Part shown: positions 12,101 through 21,193 of the stretch, piece by piece
Layout: each line of letters starts with the position of its first letter
Position numbering within the stretch: the first letter of the stretch is position 1
Source: Simmondsia chinensis
Taxonomy: Eukaryota > Streptophyta > Magnoliopsida > Caryophyllales > Simmondsiaceae
Reading direction: 5' to 3'
DNA: 64,000 nt
Assembly: GCA_018398585.1 (NCBI GenBank)
Contig: JAGTTD010000021.1
Location: forward strand, 23,279,107 to 23,343,106
Notes under the pieces: generated by a model
Told to the model about the DNA's origin: nothing
Databases searched by the model: none
What the model saw: only the letters and a program-made list of their open reading frames with translations
Program-made: the position numbers and the translations under genes

Positions 12101-15100
12101 ACCATACATCAATGGAACAAGATTACCGAAATATCTCACATACCACATTGAACAGACCATTAGCTGACATCAGATACGATATGTGAATTTATGTTACCTA
12201 AAACTGCAAGTACTCTCCATTGAAGAAAGAGTCCCAGCAAATAAGCCAACATTATTCCTATTGTGATAGAGAGCTACAAAATTAGGAACAGCAAATTAGT
12301 TATACAGAATGTTCCAAGATTAGTGAATCCTGAAGCTATACAATTTTATAAAGTTCAATTATGTTATGAGATAAACTCAAGCTGACCTGGTTTACAGAGC
12401 CCAAGGCCCCCCTAAGGTTCTGAGGCGCAATTTCAGCAATATATACGGGTACCTTGCAGCAAACATCACGTGTAATACATTTAGACTTTTCACCACAATA
12501 GCCACAAAACAATGAACCAGAAGCTAGAGACTACCGTATACGAGATTACTCCCACACCGAAGCCTTCTAACAACCTGCCCATATACAGAAATGAAGAATC
12601 CTGCACAAGAGCTAAGAATTAGCAACTAAAGGTGACTGAACAGTAGCAATCGCAACTTCCAAATCCACAAAGTTCCTATCTGCATTGATAATAAGAATCT
12701 TAAACTCACTTTGGCAAATGATATTGCAAGCCATCCAATAATGTTGGGTATAGCAGCAATCATCAAAGACTAATCAAAAACAAAACATAGTATCATTAGT
12801 TGTATCATGTATGTACATTACAATGACAGTGATGATAAAAATTGTAGGCTGAGCCCAACCCCTTTTCGCCCAATATATTCAGAAATCTGACCACTGGAGA
12901 TTGCCCCGACCATAGCTCCAACATTGGATAGTGAAGCGAACAGAGAGAACTGCCCACAGTACTCAATCAGAAATCGTCATAGAAGGTAATCCAATAAGAA
13001 TAATTAAAACGAAAAAAGAAAAAAAGCAATTCGAACCTCGGAGACTGAGAGTCTTAGATCATTTGTGATTGCAGACTGAGTAGGAGATGAATAGCCCCCC
13101 TAAACAGGAACAACCCACACAATGAGGTGAGAAAGCAAAGGTAAGGATGACATAGATAACAGGAGAACAAAAAGCCAACTGAAAAGAATGAATATATCAC
13201 ACAGGATGGATGCTGAGGCCTGCCTCACGTCCCTCACACACGGCATGGACACAACTCTCGATGTGCCTGACCCGCGTGCCAATACTGCACGCAATGCTAT
13301 TTTCTTTAAGAGTATAAAACATTCTTGGATCTCTAGCTAACAATTTAGGCATTTGAATTGGCACCAAAGCCTCTTTGACTTAGGGGTCCTGAGTTCAAAT
13401 TCCAACAACCCACTCTTTTGATATATAATAATTCTGACACAAGGTATAACATGGTTTTTTATAATATCCACAATTTATTTGCAGAGGTGCATATGTTAGT
13501 ATATAAAATGTTGGACAAATAACCGAGAATAGGGTCTGATTTAAGTAGAAACAATATATAGTAGAGAAAATTAAAAAGAAACGAGAGAGAGAAAGTAATA
13601 ACACACATATTTAGTAAAACCCCTCAAATAAGGGGGAAAACCACAAACCAAGGAAGAAGGAATCAAGTAAGAAATATGAACATATGACTGCCCACAGTGC
13701 TACGTGTATATATACCAGAAGTTAAATCCTAGTGGGTCTACTGGATCGAGGCAGATCAAGAGGTCCATAAATTCAAGATACAACACAACATAAACATTTT
13801 CAGCCTTCAGTTAAAACCATAACTTTTTGGGATAGTTAGTTGGTAAACATTTTCAACTTCTGATAACAATATAACATCATCCAGCATCAGATAAAAATTC
13901 CAAGCACCTTTTAAATCAATTTCTCAACACAACAAACAGATAAAATTCAAAGGAGAATAGCTAAAGCAAACCCAGAGAGTAAGCATAGAGGGCTTACAGT
14001 GAACCCGAACCGAATAGGACCCAAGGCAACAGTAAGAACACAAGCACGAACAGAAATAGAGCTGTCCCATATGATTTGTGAACTCCCCGTACCACTCATA
14101 CCCCATACGATACACAGCTCTATGTATTGACATAGAGTCTAGTTTTTTGGGTACTATTGCTTTTTGTAAGCTATGTGCCAAGACAACAACAACAGACCCA
14201 GTGTCTCAAGAGCTCCCGCTGAAGCAGGGTCTTTTTTTTGGGGGGGTGGATATACGAAGCCTTACCCCTTCAATGTGTAACCCTGCCGAGAGGATGCTTC
14301 CGAGGATCCCCAATCTTATAGGGTTGGCAACACGAGGACTTCCCAAGAGGTCATCCATCCTAGTACTACTCTTGCCCAAGCACGCTTAACTTCGGAGTTC
14401 TAATGGGATCCTGTGCATTAGTGCCTAGTAAATTAACCATTCTGTGTGCCAAGACACGGATCCTACATGCATTAATGAGCCACACAACATTCTATGTGTC
14501 GACATACACAAGTCCAGACCAAATCACGTTATTTTGAAAATATGTTTGACAAAAAGAAGACAGGTAAAGCAGACCCAAAGATTAGTTAAGGAATCCAAGT
14601 GTGAGTCTGGTTGAAATCCCACATTTGCGTCGTAGGAGAGTCAAGAACAATATATAAGCCTACTAAGTTACTCCGCCTAATACCAATTGGCTTCAGAATG
14701 AAACCTCGTTTGGCCTATGTGTACATCACATACATGCTAAATCCATGGGCCGGACCTAAAAGGGTCCAGTAAAATTTAACAGTAAGCATAAAGTTCTTAC
14801 AGTGAACCCAAACTGCACAGGACCCAAAGCAACAATAAGAACACAAGCAAGAACAAAGATAGAACTATCGTGTGAGCTCTGTGAACTCCCCATAATACTC
14901 GATTGCCACGACCCCATACGATAAACAGCTCTACGTGTCGACACAGAGCCCAATTTGTTTGGCCACTATTGCTTTTTGTAAGCCGTGTGCCAACACATAG
15001 ATCTCATGTATTGATGCACGCTATTCAGTGAGCCTTACTAGATTTTATTAACCACAAAGCAAACCCGGAGAATAAGCATAAAGTTCTTATAGTGAACCCA

Positions 15101-16146
15101 AACTGAATAGGACCCAAAGCAACTATAAGAACACAAGCAAGAACAAAGATAGAACTGTCTTGTGGGATCCGTGAACTCCCCATAATTCTCGATTGCCATG
15201 ACCCCATACGATAAACAGCTCTATGTGTCGATACACAGCCCAGTTTTTTTTGATACTTTTGCTTTTTGTAAGCTGTGTACCAACACATAGATCTCACGTA
15301 TTGATGCACGCTATTCGGTGAGCCTTACTGGATTTTATTAACCACAAAACAAACCCGGAGATTAAGCATAAAGTTTTTACAGTGAACCCAAACTGAATAG
15401 GACCCAAAGCAACAATAAGAACACAACCAAGAACACAGATAGAACTGTCTTGTGGGATCTGTGAACTCCCCATAATACTCGATTGCCACGACCCCATACG
15501 ATAAACAGCTCTATGTGTCGATACACAGCCCAGGTTTTTTTGATACTATTGCTTTTTGCAAGCTGTGCACCAACACATAGATCTCACGTATTGATGCACG
15601 CTATTCGGTGAGCCTTACTAGATTTTATTAACCACAAAACAAACCCGGAGCTTAAGCATAAAGTTTTTACAGTGAACCCAAACTGAATAGGACCCAAAGC
15701 AACAATAAGAACACAAGCAAGAACAAAGATAGAACTGTCTTGTGAGATTTGTGAACTCCCCATAATACTCGATTGCCACGACCCCATACGATAAACAGCT
15801 CTATGTGTCGACACAGAGCCCAATTTGTTTGGCCACTATTGCTTTTTGTAAGCTATGTGCCAACACATAGATCTCATGTACTGATGCACGCTATTCGATG
15901 AGCCTTACTAGATTTTATTAACCACAAAGCAAACCCGGAGAGTAAGGATAAAGTTCTTACAGTGAACCCAAACTGAATAGGACCCAAAGCAACAATAAGA
16001 ACACAGGCAAGAACAGAAATAGAACTGTCCCGCATAATCTGTGAACTCCCCATAACACTAGATTGCCTCGACCCCATACGATACCAACTCCCAGTATGCA
16101 AAAATGGCTTTCTAACTTCCCCTCCTACTTCTGTATCTGAACTCAT
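6124..16146 (-). CDS. ERDL6: ERD6-like sugar transporter (vacuolar glucose exporter type)
   Basis: Major-facilitator monosaccharide carrier; the Arabidopsis member ERDL6 moves glucose out of the vacuole. Eighteen coding exons were traced, 5' to 3': 16146-15961, 13099-13037, 12949-12860, 12769-12710, 12600-12535, 12452-12387, 12273-12198, 11946-11882, 11796-11704, 11458-11378, 11301-11217, 9231-9185, 9085-9023, 8925-8866, 8407-8342, 8253-8194, 7396-7282, 6239-6124. They sum to 1458 nt, 485 residues, close to the 487 of Arabidopsis ERDL6, with matching phases and GT-AG borders. Motifs: [14 protein letters not shown] in the cytosolic N-terminus, [64 protein letters not shown]. The start ATG was chosen because the residues after it match the family N-terminus. 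No frame break was seen. Introns 1, 11, 14 and 17 hold repeats. Confidence 0.95.
6456..7016. repeat. Dispersed AT-rich repeat in intron 17 of ERDL6
   Basis: Carries 'ttatcacttagat' near its left end and a 'cctacatgataaacgatcaaa' type right end. The same words, in the same arrangement, occur at about 19157-19675. The ends are roughly inverted (tatcacttag versus ctaggtgata in the second copy), which suggests a MITE-like family. No ORF. Confidence 0.45.
8474..8810. mobile_element. GAGC-word palindromic element in intron 14 of ERDL6
   Basis: Starts aggggtgtaaatgagcc and ends with the inverse, gctcatttacacccct, so the terminal inverted repeat is about 16 bp. The interior is a loose repetition of words such as gagcc, gctcga and aagctt. 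No coding capacity. Other window copies lie at about 9515-11075, 39770-40113, 44575-45010, 57994-58535 and 62260-62700. This copy shows no clear target duplication. A non-autonomous DNA transposon is the simplest reading. Confidence 0.6.
9515..11075. mobile_element. GAGC-word element split by a LINE fragment (ERDL6 intron 11)
   Basis: The left piece (about 9515-9570: aggggtccaaaagagctgcg, then gctcg words) and the right piece (about 10753-11075, ending cggctcatatacaccccc) together look like one member of the GAGC-word family, with the LINE remnant lodged between. The ends are diverged from copy 8474-8810. The nesting order is inferred: the GAGC element came first. Confidence 0.45.
9575..10745 (-). 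mobile_element. LINE 3' remnant in intron 11 of ERDL6
   Basis: Read on the minus strand, the sequence encodes broken pieces resembling the cysteine/histidine-rich region at the C-terminus of plant LINE reverse transcriptases (for example [14 protein letters not shown]). It ends with a tail reading ttaataatatttcc followed by an A-run (plus strand 9578-9586 is T-rich). Several frameshifts and stops; no intact domain. The coding strand is opposite to plus and therefore the same as the host gene. Confidence 0.5.
13100..13960. other. Promoter-distal part of ERDL6 intron 1, no feature recognised
   Basis: Intronic sequence between exon 2 (upper limit 13099) and the degenerate exon-1 copy. AT-rich with short ORFs only. 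A stretch near 13320-13410 contains 'gaattggcacc' and 'gggtcctgagttcaaattcc', words typical of decayed tRNA-derived SINEs, but no complete A and B box pair is seen. Confidence 0.4.
13990..16090 (-). repeat. 290-bp tandem array of partial exon-1 copies in ERDL6
   Basis: The word accccatacg recurs at 14911, 15201, 15491, 15781 and 16071: an exact 290-bp period over five units, the last being the true exon 1. A sixth, diverged unit (14100) lies beyond a SINE insertion. Each unit contains about 120 bp of exon 1 from YRMGS to GFT plus about 170 bp of intron 1. The four tandem copies keep the frame through [20 protein letters not shown] or a close variant; the sixth is frameshifted. The exon end falls at 15671, 15381, 15091 and 14801. 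The GT donor is kept in three and is AT in the 15091 unit. No copy has the true start codon. Confidence 0.9.
14186..14444 (-). mobile_element. 5S-headed SINE, copy a (inside ERDL6 intron 1)
   Basis: Flanked by a perfect 12-bp direct repeat, tgtgccaagaca, at 14174-14185 and 14445-14456. On the minus strand the head is 5S rRNA-like (actaatgcacaggatccc, ctccgaagttaagcgtgctt, gtagtactaggatg, gaagtcctcgtgttg). The tail is Au-SINE-like (gggtaaggcttcgtatatcc, gcgggagctc) and ends in a TTG repeat. It is inserted in the diverged unit of the exon-1 array, so it arrived after that duplication. Confidence 0.85.
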
Positions 16147-16400
16147 TTTTCTCTCTTTCCCTTCCAATTTTTGCTCAAAATTTCGCAATACAGTGAATGA
16201 GCGCGCACCCAATGATTGTCAAAATGGGTGTGACAAATGGAGAAATGGGCACCGCTTGCAAGCTAGAAGCGGTGCGATAATGGGGATTTGGAGTGGCGCG
16301 CGCGAGCGGCGTTGGCAGAGAGTTGCAATGTCGTTGTCTATGAACGCGCGCTTCCATGTCCTCAGCCGCAATAATGGGGGACAATATAATGTGAAACATG
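16147..16400 (-). promoter_or_regulatory. Putative 5' UTR and promoter of ERDL6
   Basis: Immediately upstream of the start codon is a purine-rich leader (minus strand ggaagggaaagagagaaaa). Above about 16200 lies the most GC-rich patch of the region (gtggcgcgcgcgagcggcg near 16293), as in some housekeeping-type plant promoters. No certain TATA box. The plus-strand ORF over this patch has no family likeness. Confidence 0.4.
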
Positions 16401-16544
16401 TAATGGCAACTTTGTTTGATATGTACGAAGTAGATATGATAATTATAGGTTTAAATTTTTATTTGATTGATAAAAATTTGACAAAATATAAAAAATAAAA
16501 ATTATTTAGTAATTTTTAATTTATTTAAGCAACATATTCTATAC

Positions 16545-16722
16545 CTCAGAGGCTTCCGCTTTAAGGGTGAATGTACGCAGCTTTTCCCCTCCAAGATATT
16601 ACTTTTGAAGAAAGGTTATTTTTGAGTATCCTTAACCTGAAGGTAATGACTTCCCAGGAGGTCCACTATCCTGGTAATGCTCTTGTCCAAATACGCTTAA
16701 CTTCGGAGTTCTAATTCCTTCG
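16545..16722 (-). mobile_element. 5S-headed SINE remnant, copy b
   Basis: On the minus strand it reads a 5S-like segment (actccgaagttaagcgtatt, ggaagtcattacc) followed by a degraded Au-like tail (aagctgcgtacattcaccc). More diverged than copies a, c, e and i. No target duplication identified. Confidence 0.6.
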
Positions 16723-18669
16723 TTTTAAATTAACTTCTCCCATAAAATTTTATTTCACATCCCAACAACCGAATATCTTTTACCTACTTCTTAGAAAATT
16801 AACGTATTAGTTGAATTTTCAAAAAATGTAACTTTTCATAAGAATTTAATTTCACGGGGCAACCAAACAGACCTCTTTAGGAATAGGGGTTGAATTTTTG
16901 CATGAAATTGTGCTTTTTGAGAATTTAATTTATCGGTCAATTTTTCATAATGTGGTATAAAAGTATTTACTTGCCCATATGAAAAATAGAATTTCCTAGT
17001 AATTTAAATCCTATATTTTGTTTAGCTGACATAATAACTTTTTGTAAAATGTAATTAAAATGACTATTATATACACAACCAAGCTTTCAATTTCCACTAG
17101 AGAAGATAAAATTGATAGAGGGACTCAAAATTAGAATGGCAAAGTTGTCATAATTACAAACTACAAGGGATAAAATTGTTATATAGATTAAAAATTATTT
17201 AAGAAATAGAACTTATTTAGTAGGGTTAGATAAATTACTTTCTATATTTTGAAGCAGTTGGAAATTGCTTAGCAATTTTCACTCCTCACGCTCTACCTAC
17301 TTCAAGCATACCAAACAAGAGCCAAAATTCCTCGTCTACTTCCAGCAGGATTTATTGTTAAATAATTTGATTATTTATTGTATTATTTTTATTATGTCAA
17401 TTTAATTTTTGTACTATTGGTCGTGTCAATCTAATCCCTCTATTATTTATATTGTATCAATTTAATCCATTGGTCAAAATTTAAGTTAAGATATTAACGT
17501 ATTTTTTAATAGTACGATCACAATGGATGCAAGTAACTTACTGCTAGTCCACTCGTTGATTTAATTTAAACCAATTTACAATTAGACAATTAAAAATTTA
17601 ATCAATAACTTAACATTAGTTTGACTCTATGTACCAAATTAATACAATATCAGTTGTAAGATATTATAATATAATTAAAAATATAATGATTGAATTGACA
17701 TGATGACTAAAATACAATGACTTTTTGTATAAACAACTATAAATAATTTATGTTTGATGAATTAAGGGATATTTAATTATTTGTATTTAGTTTCATACAC
17801 GTGCTTTGAGATTTTGACACAAAATCTTGGTAGATATTGTGACATTTAAAATACTATAAATATTAGGGAGAGTTTTCAAGTAAGGGGTTTGCTTTAAGCC
17901 AAAAGATTTTGAATTCGATTCCTCCCTTAAACCTCTCGTTGAGAAATCCTCTATTCGAACTCTAACTTTTAATTTGATTGAAAGCATCATATTTTTCTAA
18001 CATATGCCCAGTGGGCGTATGATAAAAGCACTTATTTCACTAAATTTTATTATTTTTTATTATTTTGTCACGCAAACCCAATTTAATAAAGACGTTCGAA
18101 CTATTAAAAATATTTCAGAGAAAATTTATTTCAAGTACATGAGATTTGCTAATATATTTATTTACAAGTGTTCTCGTATCTTTTAACAATTTTTTTAAAT
18201 ATCGTAAGTTTTCCATATACTTTTTCCAAAGCCTCATCACGGTTAATTAAATTATGGGAATATGATAGGCAAAAAACAAATATACCTAAAACATAATTTA
18301 AGTAAGCGTGAAAACACTATTTATATTTAAAACGTTTTTAAATAGTTAAAACTATTTAAAAATATATAAAATAATGTTAAATATTTAAAAATTAAAAATA
18401 AATTTAAATATATAAAACTCGTAATATGCAATTCTAACGAATAAAAAAGTTATTTTTTTAATTATTTCAAGTATTTTAAAAATATTAAAAGTTTACTTAA
18501 ATAGAAATGCCCATTTTACTCGTAGTTTGATTGTTTTTTAAGTTATATTAGCAAAATTGAATAGAAAATCAAGGAAGCTATGGGGACTGCACCTGAAAAA
18601 AAATTACCCAAGTTATAGGATATAAAAATATTCTAAAATCTTGAACCACGTGAAAATATACATAACTAA
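16723..18669. other. AT-rich intergenic sequence
   Basis: No gene or RNA recognised. Many short A/T runs; ORFs are under 70 codons without domain resemblance. Fragments with 'accaaacagacc' (16863) and 'accaaacaagagcc' (17308) resemble ends of small DNA elements but could not be paired. Confidence 0.5.
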
Positions 18670-19974
18670 GGCTCCATTTGTTTCGACGAAAAAAGGGGTT
18701 CTCGAAAATAATTTTCTTAATTTTTGTTGTTTGGCACGCACTTTATGACGGAAAACATTTTCCGAAAGAAAAGTTTTTCCTCCCAAATGGGAAATATAGT
18801 TTCCTTTGTAAAATAAGAGAAGTTAACATTCCAAGTGGTTTAAAAAGTTACGGGGTTTACGTCGTTCGTAATATGGATCTTACTGAAATAAATTAAACGA
18901 GATCATATATTGCTAGAGGTAATAATGTGGGATAAGAATAGAAAATAACTATAAGTCGGGTCTGATTTTGGACAGAATTATGTGATCCAATTTGATTTTC
19001 ATTCATGACTACTATTTTATATTTTAAAGATTGTTATTACCTCATAATATGGTGAATATAATCTCGAAACAATGTTTACATCAATACAAGCATAAGAAAA
19101 CTATTTATAGATTTTACCTTTTCTTGGAAATATTTTTTTCTTTCTAATATATATTTTTGACAATTTATCACTTAGATACCTTGATGTTCGAGGATTTATC
19201 ACGTAAATATCCTAACTTTTTAATATATACAATAAGGTACCCTAAGATTTCAAGACTTTATAACTCAGGTACCTTAAAGTTTAAGAATTTTATCAATAAG
19301 GTACCATTTGGCAAAGTTCGATAGATTTTTATTAGAAATTGCTATAGTGGAACACAATTATAACAATATATGTGTCATGTATCATCATAATAGGATTAGA
19401 AAATGCTAATATGATACATTATTTCACTAATATATGAATATATTTTGTCATAATTCAGTGAATTTTTTCCTGTAATCTGCTGGATTTTTATTAAAAACGT
19501 TGATATAATTGTATATATGATTGTAATCATGTAATATTTTATGATGAAAATTGATTAAATTTTGATAAAAATTCACAAAGTTCGGTACTTGAATGATAAA
19601 TTTTGAAATATCAAGGGACCTCATTGTATATTTTAAAATATATAGGTTATCTAGGTGATAAATAGTCAAGTCTTAGGTCCCTTAGTTATAAATTTTCCTT
19701 ATTTTTTATTAACAAATAACTTTTTTACAACCAAATAAAGTCTATATAACTTATATTATATAGTTTCCTACTTTATGTTATTTTATAACAAGATATAATA
19801 TGATTAATATAATTTTTTTTTAGAACAAATAAGCAATATTATGAGACGGGAGCAGGTCTTCCTCCTAAACAAACAATGAAAAATATTAATAAGAATTTGT
19901 TTTTCCTTGGAAAACCTTTTCCTAAGGGAAATATTTTCCAGGGGAAAAGTTCTTCCCCCGAAACAAACGGAGCC
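18670..19974. mobile_element. 1.3-kb PIF/Harbinger-like non-autonomous element
   Basis: Ends are inverted: ggctccatttgtttcg at the left and cgaaacaaacggagcc at the right (15 of 16 matching). The element is flanked by TAA on both sides (18667-18669 and 19975-19977), the target duplication typical of PIF/Harbinger elements. No transposase frame is visible inside; the interior holds another repeat (19157-19675). Probably a non-autonomous or decayed copy. Confidence 0.65.
19157..19675. repeat. Second copy of the ttatcacttagat repeat, nested
   Basis: Starts near 'tttatcacttagatacc' and ends near 'ggttatctaggtgataaat', which are roughly inverse. It shares words with 6456-7016. It lies inside the 18670-19974 element, so it is either nested or a captured part. 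Confidence 0.45.
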
Positions 19975-19977
19975 TAA

Positions 19978-20757
19978 ATCTCATGGTATTTAAACCAAAT
20001 TTTTGTATGAAAAGTTTTTAACATTTCCATGAGTGCATTTGATAAAATTTTAGTTTCAGATAGTAAATTAATTTTAATTAATAGTTTGGATATATCTGAT
20101 AAAAACCTCACACCCTTTAATCCCTCGTTTAACAACATGAGAGGATTAGGGTCATGAGAGGTAAACTTTTATCTCTATTTGACAAATGTGTTTGTTTGAC
20201 AATTAGATAAATGAGGACAAAAAATACCATTATTTGAATTATATTTAATACAAAAATATAAGAAAAAATAGGGATATAATAAGTTATCTGTTTAACAATT
20301 AAAAAAAGAGGCAAGGGCAATAAGAACTATAGTTTAAATAAGGATAAAATCATCAAATATTTTTTTTAAATGTTAACTTACCCCCTTTACCCTCAATTTT
20401 TTTAATTTTATTATATAATTATCAAATAAAAGTAACTCATCTACCATATTTTACCCCTACCTCTCATTATTGGACATATCAAACCAAATAAAGGTAAAAT
20501 AATATATATTGTTTATCCCTATCTACTAATTTACCTGTTCACGTCATTTACTCTGTTTGGTAATGAGGTAAAGGGAGTAAGGATAATGGGGTAAAATTAT
20601 CCCCATTACTCCTGTTTTCTTTAACATCAAAATTGAAGGGTAAAAGGGGATAGAATAAGTTTTAAAAAACTTTTGAATAATTTTGTTTTTATTTCAAGTA
20701 TAATTATCTTTACCCTTATTCTTTTAACTGATTATCAAATAAAAATAATTCATTAAA
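19978..20757. other. AT-rich intergenic sequence
   Basis: Contains mirrored words around 20460-20600 (ttaccccattatcc type) resembling a decayed inverted-repeat element. No coding or RNA gene seen. Confidence 0.4.
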
Positions 20758-20768
20758 TTTTTTATTTG

Positions 20769-21006
20769 ATATACCAAAGAGGGCACCAACACGCCGTCAC
20801 TGGATCCTATGAGAACTCCGAAGTTAAGCGTGCTTGGGCGAGAGTAGTACCAGGATGGGTAACCTCCTAAAAAGTCCTCACCTTCAGGTTGGGGGTACTG
20901 GGAAACAACATCTCTTCAGGTTAACACCCTGAAGGATGAAGGCTGCGTACATCCGCCTTCCCAGACCCTACATAGACGGGAACCCTTAGGCACCAGATAT
21001 ATTCAT
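20769..21006 (+). mobile_element. 5S-headed SINE, copy c
   Basis: Flanked by ttttttatttg at 20758-20768 and 21007-21017. Head: 5S-like (cactggatcctatgagaact, gaagttaagcgtgcttgggc, gagtagtaccaggatgggta). Tail: Au-like (ggctgcgtacatccgccttc, ccctacatagacgggaaccc). Just upstream of the DNA glycosylase gene, same strand, ending about 190 bp before its start codon, so it may overlap the promoter. Confidence 0.8.
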
Positions 21007-21193
21007 TTTTTTATTTGTTATATCTAAACAAGTATAAAATCTTATCCTATTTTCAACCTTTTTACTCCTATTTGCCTCCCGTACGCAATTGTCAAACAAA
21101 ACATCACTCTCTTTTATCTAATTACCAAACAAAGTATAAAAAGAAGGAAACCCATGCTATCACCCACCCCCTGCCGCTACTCACCCAGAAACC

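Noticed and set aside
14801..15823. Separate small membrane-protein genes in the 290-bp units
   Set aside because: Each is a partial copy of ERDL6 exon 1 without its start codon or own promoter; better described as an exon array.
14801..16090. CRISPR-like array (regular 290-bp spacing)
   Set aside because: Units are near-identical through their whole length and derived from an exon; no repeat/spacer alternation, and the genome is a plant.
16193..16498. 101-codon plus-strand ORF at the ERDL6 promoter
   Set aside because: Overlaps the GC-rich promoter of the opposite-strand gene and has no likeness; a composition effect.
20786..20890. 5S rRNA gene
   Set aside because: The 5S-like sequence lacks the normal 5S start and end, is diverged, is joined to a SINE tail and is flanked by target duplications; it is a SINE head, not an rRNA gene.
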